Source of the DNA: Rhynochetos jubatus
Taxonomy: Eukaryota; Chordata; Aves; Eurypygiformes; Rhynochetidae
NCBI GenBank assembly: GCA_027574665.1
Contig: CM050649.1
Location: forward strand, 61,098,150-61,162,149
Length of the DNA: 64,000 nucleotides
Reading direction: 5' to 3'
Shown here: positions 1-9,465 of the stretch, piece after piece
Position numbering within the stretch: position 1 is the first letter of the stretch
Layout of the letters: each line of letters starts with the position of its first letter
Translations under genes and position numbers: made by a program
The notes under the pieces: generated by a model
The model's input: the letters and a program-made list of their open reading frames with translations, nothing else
The model's database searches: none
Told to the model about the DNA's origin: nothing

Positions 1-359
1 CTTGTTGGGAGTCCGCTCAATTCGACTATCTGTGTAATGAATTAAGGAAGGCATTAAATTTCCAGTATGGAAGTTTGAGGGACATCATCTATTGATGATA
101 CCCCTTCATCATTTAGCTGTTGACTGCAACCCTTTGGATATCGACATGCAACCAGTTCCTTTCCATCTCAGAGTCAATCAATCAAACCCATATCTCTCCA
201 ATTTAGTAGCACAAATATTGTAGGGGACCATGTAAAAGGCCTTACAGAAGTCCAGGTAGATGATAACAGTAGCCATTCATCATTCTGTTTTCTGCTGATG
301 CAGTCACACTATCATGGAAGGCAACTGGATTAATCAGGCATGATTTGTCCTTCATGAAG
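1..359 (-). repeat. CR1 LINE fragment, reverse-transcriptase region (3'-ward half)
   Basis: Read on the minus strand this is the CR1 ORF2 reverse-transcriptase region. Recognisable stretches on the plus strand are CAAACCCATATCTCTCCAAT, the run around GGCCTTACAGAAGTCCAGGT and GGCATGATTTGTCCTTCATG. The first 60 bases match more weakly. The frame is broken by stops and indels, so it is inactive. It is one half of an element split by the LTR at 360-1027 and continues at 1028. Its 3' end would lie left of the window. Confidence 0.85.
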
Positions 360-1027
360 TGCTGTGGTTTAGCCCCAGTCCACGACTAAGTCCCACACAG
401 CTGCTTGCTTACCTCCCCTAGTGAGACGGAGGAGAGAATCAGAGGAAAAAGATAAGAGAACTTGTAGGTTGAGATATAAACAGTTTAAAATTTGAAAAAA
501 AAAAAGAATTATTAATTACTGATAAATAATAATACGTAATGAAAATAATACTACTGCAAACATTAATAATTATACGTAATGAAAAAAGATAAAATGGGAA
601 AAAAATTACACAACCGCTTACCAGCAGCCAGTCTCCAAGCAGTGATTGCCACTCCCAGCCAACTCCCCCAGCTTATATACCAAGCATGACATTTGATGGC
701 ATGAAATATCCCTTTGGTCAGTTTGGTCAGCTATCCAGGCTGTGTCTCTTCCCTACTTCTTCTTTACAAGAAGCTGGGAGCATGGGGGCAATATGAAAAA
801 CTGAAAAAGTCCTTAGTTTAATATAAATAATATGAACTAATTTTAATATAAACTTGTCATCAACTAAAAACAATTAATATGTTATCAGCATTCTTTTCAG
901 TACAAGTTAAAAACACAGCCTCACACTAAACACGTGTTATCAAAATTCTTCTCTGCACAAATCCAAAACATAACATCATACTAGTTACTGTGAAAAAATT
1001 AACTCTATCCCAGGCAACAACGGCACA
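360..1027 (+). mobile_element. Solo ERV LTR, group A, inserted in a CR1
   Basis: The element starts TGCTGTGGTTTAGCCCC and ends with AACTCTATCCCAGGCAACAACGGCACA-like sequence (TG...CA ends), as in the other group A copies. It has the AT-rich middle typical of the group (about 490-600), a TATA-like TTATATAC at 673-680, and the conserved AAGAAGCTGGGAGCA block near 770. No gag, pol or env sequence follows, so it is a solo LTR. The flanks TGAAG (355-359) and TTAAA (1028-1032) match at 3 of 5 positions. They fit a decayed 5-bp target duplication, because the host CR1 reads on across the gap. Confidence 0.88.
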
Positions 1028-1245
1028 TTAAACCTTTTTGGCTCTCTCTAATCACCTCCTTTTCTTTCATATTTTTCAACATATCTCCCAGCAGGATCTG
1101 TTGCATGTTCTCAGAGGACAAAGAGTAGAGGCTGACTGGTCAGTAGTTCCCAGGGTCCTCCTTATTACCCTGGGTGTGATATTCCCTTTTTGTCAGTCAC
1201 TAGGGACTTTGCCCGAATGTTATGATTTTTCAAATATGATGAAAT
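1028..1245 (-). repeat. CR1 LINE fragment, continuation of the split element
   Basis: The CR1 reverse-transcriptase region resumes after the LTR. Diagnostic plus-strand stretches are GGCTCTCTCTAATCACCTCC, GGCTGACTGGTCAGTAGTTC and TTTTTCAAATATGATG-like sequence near 1230. The match stops near 1245. The open frame at 1038-1247 on the plus strand is antisense to the CR1 frame and is not a gene. Confidence 0.88.
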
Positions 1246-2611
1246 AATGAAAACACTGTATGCAGTACTTCCACTACTGTACACCGTTCATTCTAGCAAT
1301 AACTAAGATATTGACATTTTTAAAGTAAAGAATCAGTACTTACAGTGAGTTTGTCAATGCTTAGGCTGTATTTCATAACTATTGTGCACACTGGACAAGT
1401 GCACGGCAAACAAAGAGCAAGTCCCTTAAAATTTTATATAACATTTCCCAAACTCATATAATTACTGATTTGTGCAAATATTATTCTTCATCTTACAACC
1501 ACTTATAAGTTATTACCTTCCAAAATTCTACTTTCAGCATGAATGCACTTCTCTGGGTTTAATAACTCTGAAATGACTGAAACTGGAGCATTAGGTTTTA
1601 AGGACCTTCAGTACAAAGAACTAATGAACAAATTGTTCCATTCATCATCAGAGAAACATAAGTATCAACATTTTAAAAAACTATTTCATGTCAAGAATTA
1701 TTTAGAACTGTGGTCATTAATATTTATCTTTTTATTATATTTCAGTCATGTCAAGGCTCTTTTACCAGCTTGTGAAAAAGATTTCTTCTTCATCTCATAA
1801 AAGATATTCATCATAAGCTCTTACACCAAATATATTCTTCTACACATGAACATAAATTGCTTTTTCCTTAGGCCTTGCAAGAACCCTGTATTTGATTTAG
1901 GAGAATAAGCTCTTTGTAGGAAAAAAATAAATTTAAAAAAATCTGTGATTCCTCAATGATTTTCAAATTATACTCTGAGGTGTTTTGAGCCTCTCTGTTG
2001 GAACAGATGCAGTGTAGTATTTAACACTCTTATTATTGCATAAAGGAGGCTCTTTTTTTTCTACTTTTTGTTTCTCCTGATATTGAATCACGTCAGAGAG
2101 CATTTTTTTTCTCAAGCCTATAGTGGTTGGGTGAGGAACACAAAGAAGGTGTCTTGAGGGAACAGAACAAATGCTTGACTGATATTTGAATTAGATATTT
2201 TGAGCTTACTATAAACAGCATGTCATCATTCCCCCAATTGTATATAAAATTGAAAGTCTCCACAATGTCAAACATTTCACTTCCTCACACTTCCTCAGTT
2301 ATGTACTATTTTTTTAGATTATAGAAAGTAATTTTACCACAATTTTCAGTAAGTTATTAGTAAATTGATGGTAAACTTTGAGTACCAAACAATTTGATGA
2401 CTTTTAATGTAGGTCTTAACATCCAAGACCATACGACACCCTCTGGAAAGTAGTAAGAAGCAGACATTTTTTATTCATCAATTATTTCTTTTTATTATCA
2501 AAATTCAAAGTATTCTGGAAAGTATCTAAATGTTTTTGATGCCATGGTCTTAGAAAATTGCAGTATAAGCCAGTGATTAAAAAACTATCTATCTGCAGTT
2601 TCACCAGTAGA
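1246..2611. other. Unassigned AT-rich sequence
   Basis: I see no gene or recognisable repeat here. Short open frames (1543-1800 plus, 2093-2275 minus) have no recognisable domain and sit in AT-rich sequence. Confidence 0.6.
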
Positions 2612-2985
2612 GTATCATAGAATCATGGTATCATAGAACAATTTAGGTTGGAAAACACCTTTCAGATCATTGAATCCAATGGTTAATCTAACACTGCCAA
2701 GGCCACCACTAAACCATGTCCCTAAGCACCACAGCTACATGTCTTTTAAATACCTACAGCGACGGTGACTCAACCACTTCCCTGGACAGCCTGTTCCAAT
2801 GCCTGATAACCCTTTCAGTGAAGAATTTTTTCATAATATCCGGTCTAAACATCCCTTGGCCCAACTTGAGACTGTTTTTCCTTGTCCTATAGCTTGTTAC
2901 TTAGGAATAGAAACCAACACCCAACTCTCTACAGCCTCCTTTCAGGTAGCAGTAGAGAGCGATAAGGTCTTCTCTGTGCCACTAT
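2612..2985 (-). repeat. CR1 LINE 3' fragment with its terminal tail
   Basis: The minus-strand 3' tail of CR1 appears at 2612-2640 as TATCATAGAATCATGG-like repeats. It is followed by CCAACTTGAG and by TTCAGGTAGCAGTAGAGAGC (2942-2961), matching the CR1 C-terminal/3'UTR region. The element is 5'-truncated, as most CR1 copies are. The plus-strand frame 2799-3074 is antisense noise. Confidence 0.9.
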
Positions 2986-3355
2986 GGTGGCACACTTCTT
3001 CCCCTCTCAGCTCCTGGACTACTCTACAGCCTCAGAGATTTCCATCAAATCTTAGCCATTGTGCAGGGAGTTAGGTGGTTAATCATGCCTTGATAATATC
3101 ACTCTCTCATTGCTAAGGTGTGGAACAATACTGGGCCTACTAGTTTTCAGTTGCCTGGTTATGGTGTGGGATGAGAGTGAAACAACTTATCATCCCCTGA
3201 CAGCCGTGAACCTTTTTGTAACCTGGGTAGATCAGTACCAGCATTACTAAAATTCTTGTGATTCCAGTGATCACCTACCCGAATCATGGCCAGGATGTAA
3301 ATTTACTTATGCCTACAATCAAGCCTCTCATGAACCTATAAATAGTGGTTCCAAG
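2986..3355. other. Unassigned sequence between CR1 and LTR-like region
   Basis: The stretch is somewhat less AT-rich than its surroundings. I cannot place it in a family. It could belong to the neighbouring LTR-like region. Confidence 0.4.
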
Positions 3356-3465
3356 TGTCCCAGCCCAGTCAACCCAGGAAGGGTGCTAGGATGGTGAAAG
3401 TAGGGTTTAGAAATGGAAAAAAGTCATAATGAGGTTGTCCCAGCCCAGTTATCCCAGGAAGGATG
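3356..3465. repeat. Short direct duplication at 80-bp spacing
   Basis: A 30-base unit beginning TGTCCCAGCCCAG and containing CCCAGGAAGG occurs at 3356-3385 and again at 3436-3465, with 27 of 30 identical positions. The spacing is exactly 80 bp. It may be a partial duplication at the start of the LTR-like region that follows. Confidence 0.85.
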
Positions 3466-4310
3466 AGAGTCGTTGTTGTACCAAGAGTAAGATTAAGACA
3501 CAAATGAGGTCACATGCTGCTAACAAAGGAGTTTATGTTTGGTATAAGAAAATAGCAATAAGAGAGAGAGAAAATAGAAAAGGGGGGGAAAATCTAGCAA
3601 TCAGTCAGGATAGAATTGCAAGAGATAGTCACCACCATGGATCCAACGGTGTCCTGTTGGTCCGTAGTCTTGTAGTCTTCAGTGGGGAGGGTTCCTGTCA
3701 TGGTTTGGTCCCACAGTCTTTTATAGGGTATTTTGTGCTGACTCCTGCCTTCTGCACACACTCTCAGGCTAGGCAGCTGATCCCGTGGGGTGCACCCACA
3801 TGGACCATCACGTGGACCACCACCTGACCACTTGCATAGTTTGCCAGGCTTGGGGGTCCTATGTGTCTGGACTCCCCATGAGACAATGTGATTGTTCTTT
3901 GTCTTTGTTCAGAACTGGTCTTGGGAGGCTGTTTGCTTCTTATCTGTTCAGTAGGCCATTTGACCCTTATCTATTCAGGCCTGCAGGCAATCCTTCCTCC
4001 TCAAGCCACCAAAAGCCAAGACACCAGGGAGTTTCACAACTTTGTCAGCAAGTTCTGAGACAATCGGCTCAAGATAAGGTCTCTCACACCAAGGATGACC
4101 ATTTGAGCTCTCCTGAACCACAGCAGGCTGCAACCAACACCTCTTTCTGAGTGGGATGCCTCTCAGAGCATACAGACTCTCAAGTTTGTGGAATCAGAGA
4201 ACTGTCGACACAACCTGGTCTGAAAACCTCCTTGAGTCTCAACTCTTTACCTCTTGAGAGATTCACTGGCATCCTACGTGAATACTTTCACTGAACCCAA
4301 GGAGAAATTG
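3436..4310 (+). mobile_element. Possible ERVK-like LTR (group C), boundaries uncertain
   Basis: The stretch resembles an LTR rather than unique DNA. It has a TG start, a purine-rich block (3560-3600), the motif CACCACCATGGATCCAA, a TATA-like TTTATAGGG at 3720-3728, and a GC-richer part to about 4150. The same CACCACC...TTTATAGGGT arrangement occurs at 33661-34076. I found no convincing 3' border or target duplication, and could not identify a primer-binding site. Open frames 3429-3827 and 3785-4150 cross this region without recognisable domains. It could be a different repeat class. Confidence 0.4.
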
Positions 4311-4331
4311 TAACAGGTACCTTTATTTATA

Positions 4332-4368
<37 letters not shown>

Positions 4369-4370
4369 CT
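4332..4370. repeat. (TGTC)n/(TATC)n microsatellite
   Basis: About six TGTC units run into about three TATC units, followed by degenerate TCTATT copies. It is a compound tetranucleotide repeat and likely to vary in length. Confidence 0.95.
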
Positions 4371-5007
4371 ATTTCTATATCTGTCTGTGTGAGCATGTGC
4401 ATGTAACTCCATGTTGATAACTTTGTTAAACCTTTGATTAATTTACCCTACTGATTCTCTGACAGTTAAGTCTTGCTAGGGTATTATATAATCTAATTCT
4501 GTGGTATATCTGAATTGTGTTAATGCACTTTGAATTGCTGATATTCCAAATTGTTGCTAGCCCAAAGTTTTGCACAAAGCTCAGAACTCTACACGCTGTG
4601 ATTCTTTTCCAAATTCCCACGAACCATTGACCAGGTCTGAGACTAGGAGTGGATTTAGCCACACCTAGACTTCTCCTGAGAAGTTTAGAAAGCAAGGGGG
4701 TCTACTCCAAATCTTGTAACCCAGCAGGAGGGAATTCCTTGTCTCTTTTCCCTAGTTCATATTACAACAATCCAATCCTGACTAAATTTCCATGGCTCTG
4801 TAAATAATTTTTAATTAATGTATAAACTATTTGAATCTGTTGCTAATTTCAATTTGTCTTTGTATGTTTTTTCACTTCAAATAACTGGTAGAGTGGACCT
4901 TGCTATTGAATTCCTTTAAGTCGTGCTTCTCACAAATTCATATTAAAAATAAGAGCTTTTCCCCTGATATTTGTGAAGCTGATCTTTTAAGCAGTTTAAA
5001 ACACTCT
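4371..5007. other. Unassigned sequence
   Basis: No feature is recognised. The 85-residue minus-strand frame at 4438-4695 shows no known motif and is treated as chance. Confidence 0.5.
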
Positions 5008-5475
5008 CTTAGCCTTCATTTCATGACAGCCTCCTCTTCTTCAGGCTAAACAACCCCAGTTCCTTCAGATATTCCTGATAAAACATGTGCTCCTAACCCT
5101 TCACCAGCTTTGTTGCTGTTCTCTGGACACACTCCAGCCCATCGGTATTTTTCTTGAAATGACGGGGGCAAAACTGAACACATTATTCAAAGTTCAGTCT
5201 CACCAATACCAAGTACAGGGGCACGATTATTTTCCCAGTCCTGCTGGCCACACTATTCATGATAAAAGGCAGGATGCTGTTGGCCGCCTTGTCCAACTGG
5301 GTGCACTGCTGGCTCAATTTCAGTCAGCTGTCTACCAGCACCCCCAGGTCCTTTTCCACTGGGCAGCTTTCCAGCCACTCATCCCCAAGCCTGTAGCATT
5401 GCAGGGGACTGTTGTGACACACAGGCAGGACCCAGCACTTGGCTTTGTTGAATCTCATACAGTTGGCCTGAACAT
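5008..5475 (-). repeat. CR1 LINE fragment, ORF2 C-terminal part
   Basis: Strong plus-strand signatures of antisense CR1 include CCAGTCCTGCTGGCCACACT, the CAGCACCCCCAGGTCCTTTT stretch, and GGACCCAGCACTTGGCTTTG with TTGAATCTCATACAGTTGGC. It lacks the 3' terminal tail. The 132-residue plus-strand frame (5087-5485) is antisense. Confidence 0.92.
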
Positions 5476-7792
5476 GAACAGATAATTACACTTGGTAAAA
5501 CACTTTAGATTAACAACATAGAGAGATGTTTCCTAGTAAAACTTTTAGAAAATACTGTTCTATCAAAAGATTTTGAGATTTCTGACAAAACTCAACCTAT
5601 GAAAAGAAACAGCTAACCTATGCAAACAGTATACATCCAGCAGTAATCCATTACTTACAAATAATTAACAAATGGCTTCAGTATATTATCCCAAAGTTCT
5701 GTTGCTGATGTGTTTGGTATAGACAGAATCAGTGATAGTGATCAGATATGGACTTTTTAATGAAAACATGGATGAATTTTTAATAGCTATTTTTCAGTGA
5801 TCTTACTTCTAGATTGCTGGGTATCGCAGAAAGCTGATCATCTGTTATATTCAGTATTTTGGTTTTATATTTCCCAAAATCTAATTTCATTTCCAGACCT
5901 GAAACTTCTCACTGAACTGGAACAGCAAAACAATTGCTTCAGGCTAAATTAGATTTGTTAACTCTTCTCTATAGAACAAGAATACAAATGAAGTCTCAGA
6001 AATGGTTGACAGAGCCCAACACATAGCGTAACATCATATAAAAATGAAATGTTGCCAAATTAATTAACAATTTTTTACTATACAATTTTATAATAAATAT
6101 ACATTTGAATATTTGAAGTAAATTATTATGGTTTTATTTTTTCCTAAATATACGGAGACATTCATATTTTTAAAAAGTTTCCTTTTGTAACATTTCTATT
6201 GATTTTTCCAGCTTCTAGCCAGCACTGTTTCTTTTCAAATGTTCATCTTTTCATATCAGCATCTGTATGATTATTCGTTTTTCAACCATACAGCCAGTTT
6301 CAAATGTGCCCTGAATTTATGGATTATACAATTTAGGAGCCTACTTTAGGTGGAAAATCTACTTAAACAGTCAACAGGGGATCGAATCAAACGCCACAGT
6401 ATGAGCAGCCAATAGGGCTGATATGAACTGTTGCTGGTTAACTTGGTTTATTTTATGCCAAACTTCTTTGCAAATACACGGTGTTTTTGTTTCATACTGT
6501 CTGACATTTTGACCTGTGTTAGTAAACCCAATTTTGGAGCAGGTTTGCTGGAATGTGGGAATGAGATTCCTTAAAGCAAAATGATGTGGGCTGAATTACC
6601 AGCTGGAAATAACTGTTCTGTATCTGTTAAGTCTTCTCTCTGCCATCCTATTGTTTGTCTACACCAATAAATCTATGAGTGTACTGGTGTACCTCAACTG
6701 CAGTGGTATCATGTTGACAACTTGTTCTATTCCCATTTATCATCATCAAGTGTCATACTTTGCAATTGCCCAAGGCAAGTTCACATAGTTGAGTTCCAAA
6801 CATGATTATTCAGCAGATATGCCTTGTGTTCTGTGTGGCTCCTGGTGATGTCTTAGACTGTAATGAAACCACAGAGCTTAAAGAGAGTTCAGGCTCATCT
6901 GGAGACCACCCGAATGCCAAAGTGTCTGTGAGGAGATTTGAAAGGAAGTGGACACTTCTCACTGATCCAGCATTACAGCACAGAACAGAGATTGAGCTGA
7001 GTTATGCCAATGGTAAGAAAGCTAAAGCTAAGAACAGATATAAACTACATAGCCGGAGGGCCTGAAGAGAATTTTTGGCAAACATATGATCACTGAACGA
7101 TGTCCTGTAAAAGTTATACAGCAGTTCTTTCAGGTCATTTCATACAGGTGTAGAAAATCCACAGGACCTTTCAAGAACAGACATGATTTAAATGTTAATC
7201 TAAGTTCTTATCAGAATGGTGTCTCTCAAAACTGAGCAGTTGGATAAATTAAAAAAGCTGCTTTTCTATTGTGTTTGGTTTTTCTGTATGCACGAAATGC
7301 CTTTTGTAGAAAACAAATTGTCATAAATGGACACTAAATAATTGTCTTTATTAAATATAAGTGAATATACCCTACAAACAGATGTATATACTGGGTGAAC
7401 AGCATAGGTATGTGTTTTTGAAAGGAGATCATGCTAAAGACAATTTATGAGGTATTTAATGTCTTTTTATTTCTTGTACTTTCATTAGTACTCAAAATGC
7501 CAGTTTCTCCCATGAATTCCCAGCTACTTTCACTGGGCATAAGAAAATCAGATTTCCAATTGTGACACTGAATTCCATTTCAAAAGTCAAGTGCAAAAAC
7601 AAGGGACTACTTTTCCTGAAAAGAAATTTGGGAATCTGAAATACTGTATTTGAAGCTGCAAGTGTTGAGAGATAAAGGGATTGCTACTTTCTAATAATTT
7701 ATCATTTAAAAAAAAAAAATGTTAAAAAAAAAAAAAAAGTGAAATGTTTATCAACCATGTCCTGGTGCAAAAACATCTTTGGTTGGTCATCC
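5476..7792. other. Unassigned AT-rich sequence
   Basis: No repeat family is recognised. It contains the unclassified open frame at 6802-7065 and two A-runs at 7708-7719 and 7724-7738. Confidence 0.5.
6802..7065 (+). other. Unrecognised 87-codon open frame
   Basis: I do not recognise this frame. The predicted peptide starts MIIQQICLVFC, has a Ser/Gly/acidic stretch (about residues 28-38), and ends in a very basic segment (KKAKAKNRYKLHSRRA). It has a GTAAGA donor-like site internally near 7012 and no evident promoter. The sequence is less AT-rich than its neighbours. It could be a chance frame, a decayed retropseudogene or part of an exon. Confidence 0.15.
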
Positions 7793-7901
7793 GACAAGTT
7801 TTCTTACTTTTATTCAACTGATTCTTACCCACAACCCACTGTGGGGGAGTGAGCAAGTGGCTGTGTGGAGCTTAGCTGCCAGCTCGGGTTAAACCACAAC
7901 A
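7793..7901 (-). mobile_element. Group A LTR, 5'-end fragment
   Basis: The reverse complement begins TGTTGTGGTTTAACCCGAGC and continues with the GCTCACTCCCC-type block and the ACTTGTC-like end of that block. Only about 110 bp of the LTR's 5' end remains. It abuts a group B LTR tail at 7911. Confidence 0.8.
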
Positions 7902-7910
7902 TTGTCTTAC

Positions 7911-8023
7911 AGCTGTCTGGCTTTGTCTCTGTTGGACATGGGGGAAGCTTCTAGCAGCTTCTCTCAGAAGCCACGCCAGTAGCAACCCCCACTACCAAAA
8001 CCTTGCCATTCAAACCCAATACA
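7911..8023 (+). mobile_element. Group B LTR, 3'-end fragment
   Basis: It carries GGACATGGGGGAAGCTTCTA and CTACCAAAACCTTGCCATTC and ends CAAACCCAATACA, the 3' terminus I associate with the group B avian LTR. The rest of that LTR is missing. The contact with the opposite-strand group A fragment marks a rearranged or nested junction. Confidence 0.65.
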
Positions 8024-9167
8024 CTCCACTCCTCGCCTCTGAATCACACATTTAAGAATTATCATTAAAATCCACTTTTGTTGTTGTTGTTGTTATTGAA
8101 ATGCTGGCATTTCCAAAAGTTCAGGAGTCTGGAAACAGCCCATGGCTGACTTCTCCATCCTTGTTAACATGTGTTCCATCCTTCATTTCTGCTATACAAA
8201 GAGAATTAGAAATACTTCAGTTATGAGTATGAAGTATTCCTCATATATCTTAGAGTCTTAAAAAAGAACAAATGAAAACCCTTTAGGTTATTAACTTAAG
8301 GACTTAGTAGCAATAAGTTTCATGGCTTTCAAAAAAAGAAAGTCCAGCTTACTGAAGAGAAAGTGGAAAGCAATACTTCATATTAAAAACAAACAAACAA
8401 ACAAACAAAAAAAGGCAAATGTTCCATCTATAAAACATGTCTGCTACAACATTTCCTGAAATTGTGGAGTTAGTTTCTCTTACAGCTTTATAGGTCATGT
8501 ATAACAAAATACCCCTTTTATTATTAAAAAAAAAAAAAAATCTTCTCAGAGCTCTTGGCTGTTGGTTTCCATACAAGAGCAGAATCACATTTTCTCACAT
8601 TTATTTCATCTGCAAATCGCTTTGGGTGTCTGATGCTTACAAAACTCAATCTGGTATTTTATTATGCTCACATAACCTTTATTATCCCCATGCTGATTAG
8701 ATGAATCTTTGTAACTGTAAAGGTGACAATAGAGCTTTTCACTCTCTTTAACTCTGAAGTACTCATTAAGGGCATAAGGTGTTTGAAGTAAAAATTCTGC
8801 TCTTTATTACTGAAATTTATCTCAGAAGGAGATTAGGTTAAAGAGCAGAAAAGAAGAAGCAGGAAAATTTTAGATTTCATGTTAAATAATACATGCACAG
8901 TTCTAAGGAAAATCAAGCTATTGAACAAGTGTCTAGAAAGTTTATAGTTACTCAAAATAGACTAGCGGTCTGTGGCAAGGGCATTAAACTCATTTGGGTT
9001 TTTTTGGTCTTATTTACTCTGTTTATCATACAGCAGTTTTAAAATCTGAAAGATAGTTGACTAGATCATCCAGCAATTACTAATACAACATGGATTTATT
9101 TCTTACTGTTGTGGAAAGGACGGAGATGTGCAGAGAACTAAGAGTATCTAGAGCTGATTGCAGACAT
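8024..9167. other. Unassigned sequence with simple repeats
   Basis: It holds a (GTT)n run at about 8079-8096, a (CAAA)n run at about 8385-8414 and an A-run near 8526-8540. No gene is recognised; the frames at 8349-8588 and 8497-8700 read through these simple repeats. Confidence 0.6.
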
Positions 9168-9465
9168 AGAACAAACCCAACTCTCTCAGTCTTTCTTCAC
9201 AAAAGAGGTGCTCCAGCCCTCTGATCATCTTCATGGCCTCCTCTGGACTCGCTCCAACTGGTCAATATCCTTCTTATGTTGAGGGCCCCAGCGCTGTATG
9301 CAGTACTGCAGGTGGGGTCTCACAAGAGAAGAGTAGAGGGGGAGAAACCCCTCCCTCGACCTGCTGGCCACACTTCTCTGGATACAGCCCAGGATATTGT
9401 TGGCTTACTGGGCTGCCAGTGTACACTGCTGGCTCTTGTCCAGCTTTTCATTTTGGTGAATTATA
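9168..9465 (-). repeat. CR1 LINE fragment
   Basis: Plus-strand signatures of antisense CR1 ORF2 include CCCAACTCTCTCAGTCTTTC, GAGGTGCTCCAGCCCTCTGA, GCAGGTGGGGTCTCACAAGA and CTCGACCTGCTGGCCACACT. The match ends abruptly near 9465. Overlapping frames at 9233-9466 and 9276-9518 are antisense. Confidence 0.9.

Noticed and set aside
3429-4150. Two overlapping plus-strand frames (132 and 121 codons) considered as a small gene
   Set aside because: They lie in an LTR-like region, have no recognised domain, and overlap each other in different frames.
5087-5485. A 132-codon plus-strand frame
   Set aside because: It is the antisense of a CR1 ORF2 fragment.
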